A DNA stretch of 8,996 bases from Bacteroidales bacterium. Lineage in GTDB: Bacteria; Bacteroidota; Bacteroidia; Bacteroidales; WCHB1-69. Where the stretch lies: the NCBI GenBank assembly GCA_017964755.1, contig JAGCRI010000032.1, forward strand, positions 1 to 8,996, written 5' to 3'. Made by a program: the position numbers and the translations under genes. This document shows positions 6,746 to 8,996 of this stretch, one piece after another (the first letter of the stretch is position 1; every line of letters starts with the position of its first letter). Below the pieces are notes generated by a model. It had not been told where the DNA came from. It searched no databases and saw only the letters and a program-made list of their open reading frames with translations.

Positions 6746-7345
6746 ATGAAGATAAAAAAGACAGCATTCCTGCAATCTGTAACCGACTGGCGGCAATGTC
6801 CGAAAAGTCAGCTGCCGGAATACGCGTTTATCGGCCGTTCCAATGTCGGGAAATCTTCACTGATAAATATGCTTGTGCAAAACTCCACTTTGGCAAAGAC
6901 ATCGTCAAAACCCGGCAAAACACAGACCATCAACCACTTTATCGTGAACGATGAATGGTATTTGGTTGACCTTCCAGGCTACGGTTTCGCGCACACATCG
7001 AAAGAAACCCGCGCAAAATGGGCAGCAATGATTGACGAATATCTGCAACGCCGCACCAATCTTGTAAATCTGTTCGTCCTCATCGACTCGAGGCTCGAAC
7101 CCCAAAACATAGATGTGGAATTTATCAATAAGCTCGGAGAGTTCGGTATTCCTTTTTCAATAACATTCACCAAGGCAGACAAAATATCGGGGACAAAACT
7201 GAACACAAATGTCAACCAATTTCTTGACAAACTGACAGAAACATGGGAAGAGCTGCCGCCGCATTTTATCACTTCGTCAGTCACAGGTAAAGGCCGCGAA
7301 GAAATATTAGATTTCATTGAATCAATAAATAATAACAATCTGTAA
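6746..7345 (+). CDS. engB: Ribosome biogenesis GTP-binding protein EngB/YsxC (YihA)
   Basis: This 199-residue protein is a cytoplasmic TRAFAC-class GTPase needed for late assembly of the large ribosomal subunit. All G motifs are visible: the P-loop GRSNVGKS (30-37), the G2 region with KPGKTQTIN (55-63), G3 DLPGYG (75-80), G4 TKAD (142-145) and G5 SSVTGKG (177-183). The length is normal for the family, and the GRSNVGKSS and DLPGYG signatures separate it from Era and EngA. The start at 6746 leaves a normal N-terminus and follows a -7 box by about 30 nt; no Shine-Dalgarno is seen. The META-domain gene begins 11 nt after its stop, so the two are probably co-transcribed. Nothing is missing or truncated. 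Confidence 0.97.
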   Translation: MKIKKTAFLQSVTDWRQCPKSQLPEYAFIGRSNVGKSSLINMLVQNSTLAKTSSKPGKTQTINHFIVNDEWYLVDLPGYGFAHTSKETRAKWAAMIDEYLQRRTNLVNLFVLIDSRLEPQNIDVEFINKLGEFGIPFSITFTKADKISGTKLNTNVNQFLDKLTETWEELPPHFITSSVTGKGREEILDFIESINNNNL

Positions 7346-7356
7346 AATTCAATATC

Positions 7357-7890
7357 ATGAAAAAAATTCTTTTTATAATCGCACTGGCATTTTGTTTTTC
7401 AGCCATTTACGCACAAAAGGACAGCAAAAACGAAGGCACACCACTCCGCGAGACTTTCTGGTTTCTGAAAGCCATTGACGGACAGAATATTGCAGCAACA
7501 AACGGCAACGAAGCATATATCGTTTTCGACCCAAGCAACACCTACTACGGAAATCTCGGCTGCAACTCGTTTTTCGGCAAATATTCGGCTTCATCAAAAA
7601 AGATAAAACTGAGATACACTGGAGCGACAAAGAAACTTTGTCCTGACATGAGCACGGAAGAGATTTTTCTCAAAGCCCAGAAAGCGCCTATCACACACTA
7701 CACAATAAACGGGAATACACTCACTTTATACGTACAAGGCAAAGAATACATGAGATTTGAAGCCGGTGCAAATCCTAACAAAGGCGACAAGGCGAACATC
7801 AATTCAATTGAGACCGAAGAGAATGACTTCAACGACAAGGGCGAACGTGAAACACAGCGCGAAGACAGCGGAGAAAACCTCGGAGAATAA
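7357..7890 (+). CDS. Secreted META (HslJ-like) domain protein with acidic tail
   Basis: This 177-residue protein has a signal peptide (1-20, cleavage near YAQ|K) with no lipobox Cys, so it is probably periplasmic. Residues about 30-137 form a META domain, the fold of E. coli HslJ. Landmarks are an ETFWFLKAIDG segment (32-42), the family hallmark GCNSFFGKY (68-76), an ATKKLCP segment (90-96), EIFLKA (102-107) and a TLTLY strand (121-125). Cys69 and Cys95 may pair. The C-terminal 40 residues (138-177) are hydrophilic, rich in Glu, Asp, Asn and Lys, probably disordered, and lie beyond the usual domain end. HslJ is linked to heat and novobiocin resistance in E. coli; the exact role of this protein is unknown. 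It sits 11 nt after engB and 3 nt before nadC, inside an apparent operon, with no obvious pathway link to either. Confidence 0.88.
   Translation: MKKILFIIALAFCFSAIYAQKDSKNEGTPLRETFWFLKAIDGQNIAATNGNEAYIVFDPSNTYYGNLGCNSFFGKYSASSKKIKLRYTGATKKLCPDMSTEEIFLKAQKAPITHYTINGNTLTLYVQGKEYMRFEAGANPNKGDKANINSIETEENDFNDKGERETQREDSGENLGE
7882..7885 (+). promoter_or_regulatory. Shine-Dalgarno-like GGAG before nadC
   Basis: GGAG ends 8 nt before the nadC ATG at 7894 and lies inside the last codons of the META gene. Such sites are uncommon in this phylum and none is seen before the other starts in the window. It supports 7894 as the start and suggests tight coupling to translation of the upstream gene. Confidence 0.5.
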
Positions 7891-7893
7891 GCA

Positions 7894-8733
7894 ATGACAC
7901 CTGAAGAGACAATAAGGCAGGCCCTTGCGGAAGATATAGGTGCCGGTGACTTTTCATCTTTATCTTGCATTGATGAAAACATAAAAGGCACAATGCAGCT
8001 TTTGGCAAAAGCTGACGGCATAATTGCAGGCATAGAAGTTGCAAAAAAAGTACTTGAAACCGTTGACCCGCAAATCGAAATGCGGGCATACATGAAAGAC
8101 GGCGACAGCATACATAGAGGCGACATCGTCTTTGAAATCAGCGGCTCTGTGCGCAGTATGCTCACCGCGGAACGCACCGTGCTCAACTTCATGCAGCGAA
8201 TGAGCGGCATAGCGACAACGACAAAAGAGTATGTCAAGTTAGTTGAAGGCACACGCACCCGCTTGCTCGACACGCGCAAAACGACACCGAACATGCGCTA
8301 TTTTGAAAAACTTGCCGTTAAAATCGGAGGCGGCACCAACCACCGCTTCGGACTTTATGACATGATAATGCTGAAAGACAATCATATTGATTTTGCCGGA
8401 GGCATCGAAAAAGCCATAGATAAAACACGGAAATACTTAGCTGACAACAATTTGCCATTAAAGATAGAAATAGAAACACGTAATATTGACGAAGTCAGGC
8501 GCGTTGTGGCACACGGCGGCGTTGACCGCATAATGCTCGACAACTTTGCTCCGGAGCAAATCACTGAAGCATTGAAAGTTATCGGCAGCAAGTACGAGAC
8601 CGAAGCCTCTGGCGGAATCACAAAAGAGACACTGCACCTTTACGCCGAAACCGGAGTCGATTTCATCTCTGTCGGTGCACTGACACACCAAATCAAAAGT
8701 TTGGACCTTAGCCTGAAATACGTTAACGACTAA
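7894..8733 (+). CDS. nadC: Nicotinate-nucleotide pyrophosphorylase (quinolinate phosphoribosyltransferase)
   Basis: This 279-residue cytoplasmic enzyme converts quinolinate and PRPP to nicotinate mononucleotide, CO2 and pyrophosphate in de novo NAD synthesis. The family signatures appear in order: EDIGAGDFSS (13-22), ERTVLNFMQRMSGIAT (93-108), DTRKTTPNMR (126-135), AVKIGGGTNHR (141-151), a MIMLKDNH segment (157-164), EIETRN (192-197), DRIMLDN (211-217), EASGGI (237-242) and ISVGALTH (258-265). Likely substrate-binding residues of the family are present, including Arg93, Arg128, Lys129, His150, Arg151 and Lys161. Length is normal for a bacterial NadC. It starts 3 nt after the META gene and is the last gene of the engB operon. 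nadA and nadB are not in the window. The minus-strand frame opposite it (7698-8294) is a shadow. Confidence 0.97.
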   Translation: MTPEETIRQALAEDIGAGDFSSLSCIDENIKGTMQLLAKADGIIAGIEVAKKVLETVDPQIEMRAYMKDGDSIHRGDIVFEISGSVRSMLTAERTVLNFMQRMSGIATTTKEYVKLVEGTRTRLLDTRKTTPNMRYFEKLAVKIGGGTNHRFGLYDMIMLKDNHIDFAGGIEKAIDKTRKYLADNNLPLKIEIETRNIDEVRRVVAHGGVDRIMLDNFAPEQITEALKVIGSKYETEASGGITKETLHLYAETGVDFISVGALTHQIKSLDLSLKYVND

Positions 8734-8734
8734 C

Positions 8735-8763
8735 GGAGCCTGTCCGCCGAACGCACAAGCTCC
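8735..8763 (+). terminator. Possible hairpin terminator after nadC
   Basis: GGAGC at 8735-8739 pairs with GCTCC at 8759-8763. After one C/A mismatch, TGT at 8741-8743 pairs with ACA at 8755-8757, leaving an 11-nt loop. It begins 2 nt after the nadC stop, but only a weak pyrimidine stretch follows instead of a T run, so it is a non-canonical terminator at best. Its place between convergent genes favours some stop signal here. Confidence 0.3.
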
Positions 8764-8837
8764 ACATCCTTCCTAAACAAGCGGTTCGCAAGAATCAGCA
8801 AACAGATGTAACTATATGGGAATAAAGTGTTTTTAGT

Positions 8838-8996
8838 TTATTGCTTTATCACTTTAATTGTTTTGGTCTCCCTACCTTCAATAACAAACCTGAAATAGTA
8901 CAAACCTGATGCATACGAACTCATATCGACAATAATGCTCTCATTGTCAATATATTGTACACTCATCAATTTTCCGATAGCATCATATACAACAAG
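8838..8996 (-). CDS. 3' end of a T9SS cargo protein (sorting domain), truncated by window edge
   Basis: The minus strand is open from the window edge to a TAA at 8840-8838, giving 52 C-terminal residues with no start codon in view. They match the second half of a T9SS type A sorting domain: VYDAIGKLMS, then a VDMSSYASGLYYFRF segment, a short turn, and KTIKVIKQ at the end. The same layout ends the two complete cargo proteins here (NMLGQTV then GVYFVRV then KFVKE; CDIVGR then DGVYIF then RIIKN). The protein is therefore probably exported across the outer membrane by T9SS, but its functional part lies beyond 8996. It is convergent with nadC, with 104 nt between the stop codons. Confidence 0.85.
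   Translation of the reverse strand, partial: LVVYDAIGKLMSVQYIDNESIIVDMSSYASGLYYFRFVIEGRETKTIKVIKQ

Noticed and set aside
7698..8294. Minus-strand 198-residue frame opposite the META gene and nadC
   Set aside because: It is antisense to two well-supported genes, has no family resemblance, and is a shadow of their codon usage.
8823..8856. TAAAGTG/CACTTTA inverted repeat as terminator between convergent genes
   Set aside because: The stem is AT-rich with a 20-nt loop and overlaps the last codons of the edge gene; too weak to call.

Overview
The window looks like chromosomal DNA of a Bacteroidota species, most likely of order Bacteroidales. Three genes carry the C-terminal sorting domain of type IX secretion (T9SS) cargo. 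Candidate promoters match the Bacteroidota -7 consensus TAnnTTTG, Shine-Dalgarno sites are mostly absent, and one secreted protein carries a gingipain-type DUF2436 domain. The genus cannot be fixed from sequence alone.

Layout. Positions 1-482 are AT-rich and hold no convincing gene. They contain a leftward promoter candidate (108-137) and the rightward promoter of the first gene (413-440). Gene 1 (483-1226, +) encodes a small secreted protein: signal peptide, one DUF2436 module, a Pro/Gly linker and a T9SS sorting domain. A clear intrinsic terminator follows at 1247-1276. Gene 2 (1368-6671, +) encodes a 1767-residue secreted repeat protein. It has a signal peptide, then twelve tyrosine-rich fibronectin-III-like domains arranged as six exact 567-bp A/B pairs. 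A thirteenth, ordinary FN3 domain follows, then seven Cys-containing repeats, an Ig-like domain and a T9SS sorting domain.

A housekeeping cluster follows on the same strand: engB/ysxC (6746-7345, ribosome-assembly GTPase), a secreted META/HslJ-like protein (7357-7890) and nadC (7894-8733, NAD biosynthesis). The gaps of 11 and 3 nt indicate one operon. At the right edge, on the minus strand and convergent with nadC, lies the 3' end of a third T9SS cargo gene (8838-8996). It has no start codon in the window and is recognised from its C-terminal residues.

How the parts relate. Genes 1 and 2 and the edge gene should be exported by the Sec system, then moved across the outer membrane by T9SS and released or anchored at the surface. 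The two complete ones look like adhesin or surface-fibre proteins; no enzymatic domain is visible in either. The engB-META-nadC operon has no evident functional link to them. The most distinctive feature is the two-level duplication in gene 2: a 189-residue two-domain unit repeated six times, then a 156-residue three-repeat block present twice. A 289-bp stretch differs between adjacent copies at only three bases, which points to recent homogenisation. No mobile element, CRISPR array, tRNA or rRNA was seen.
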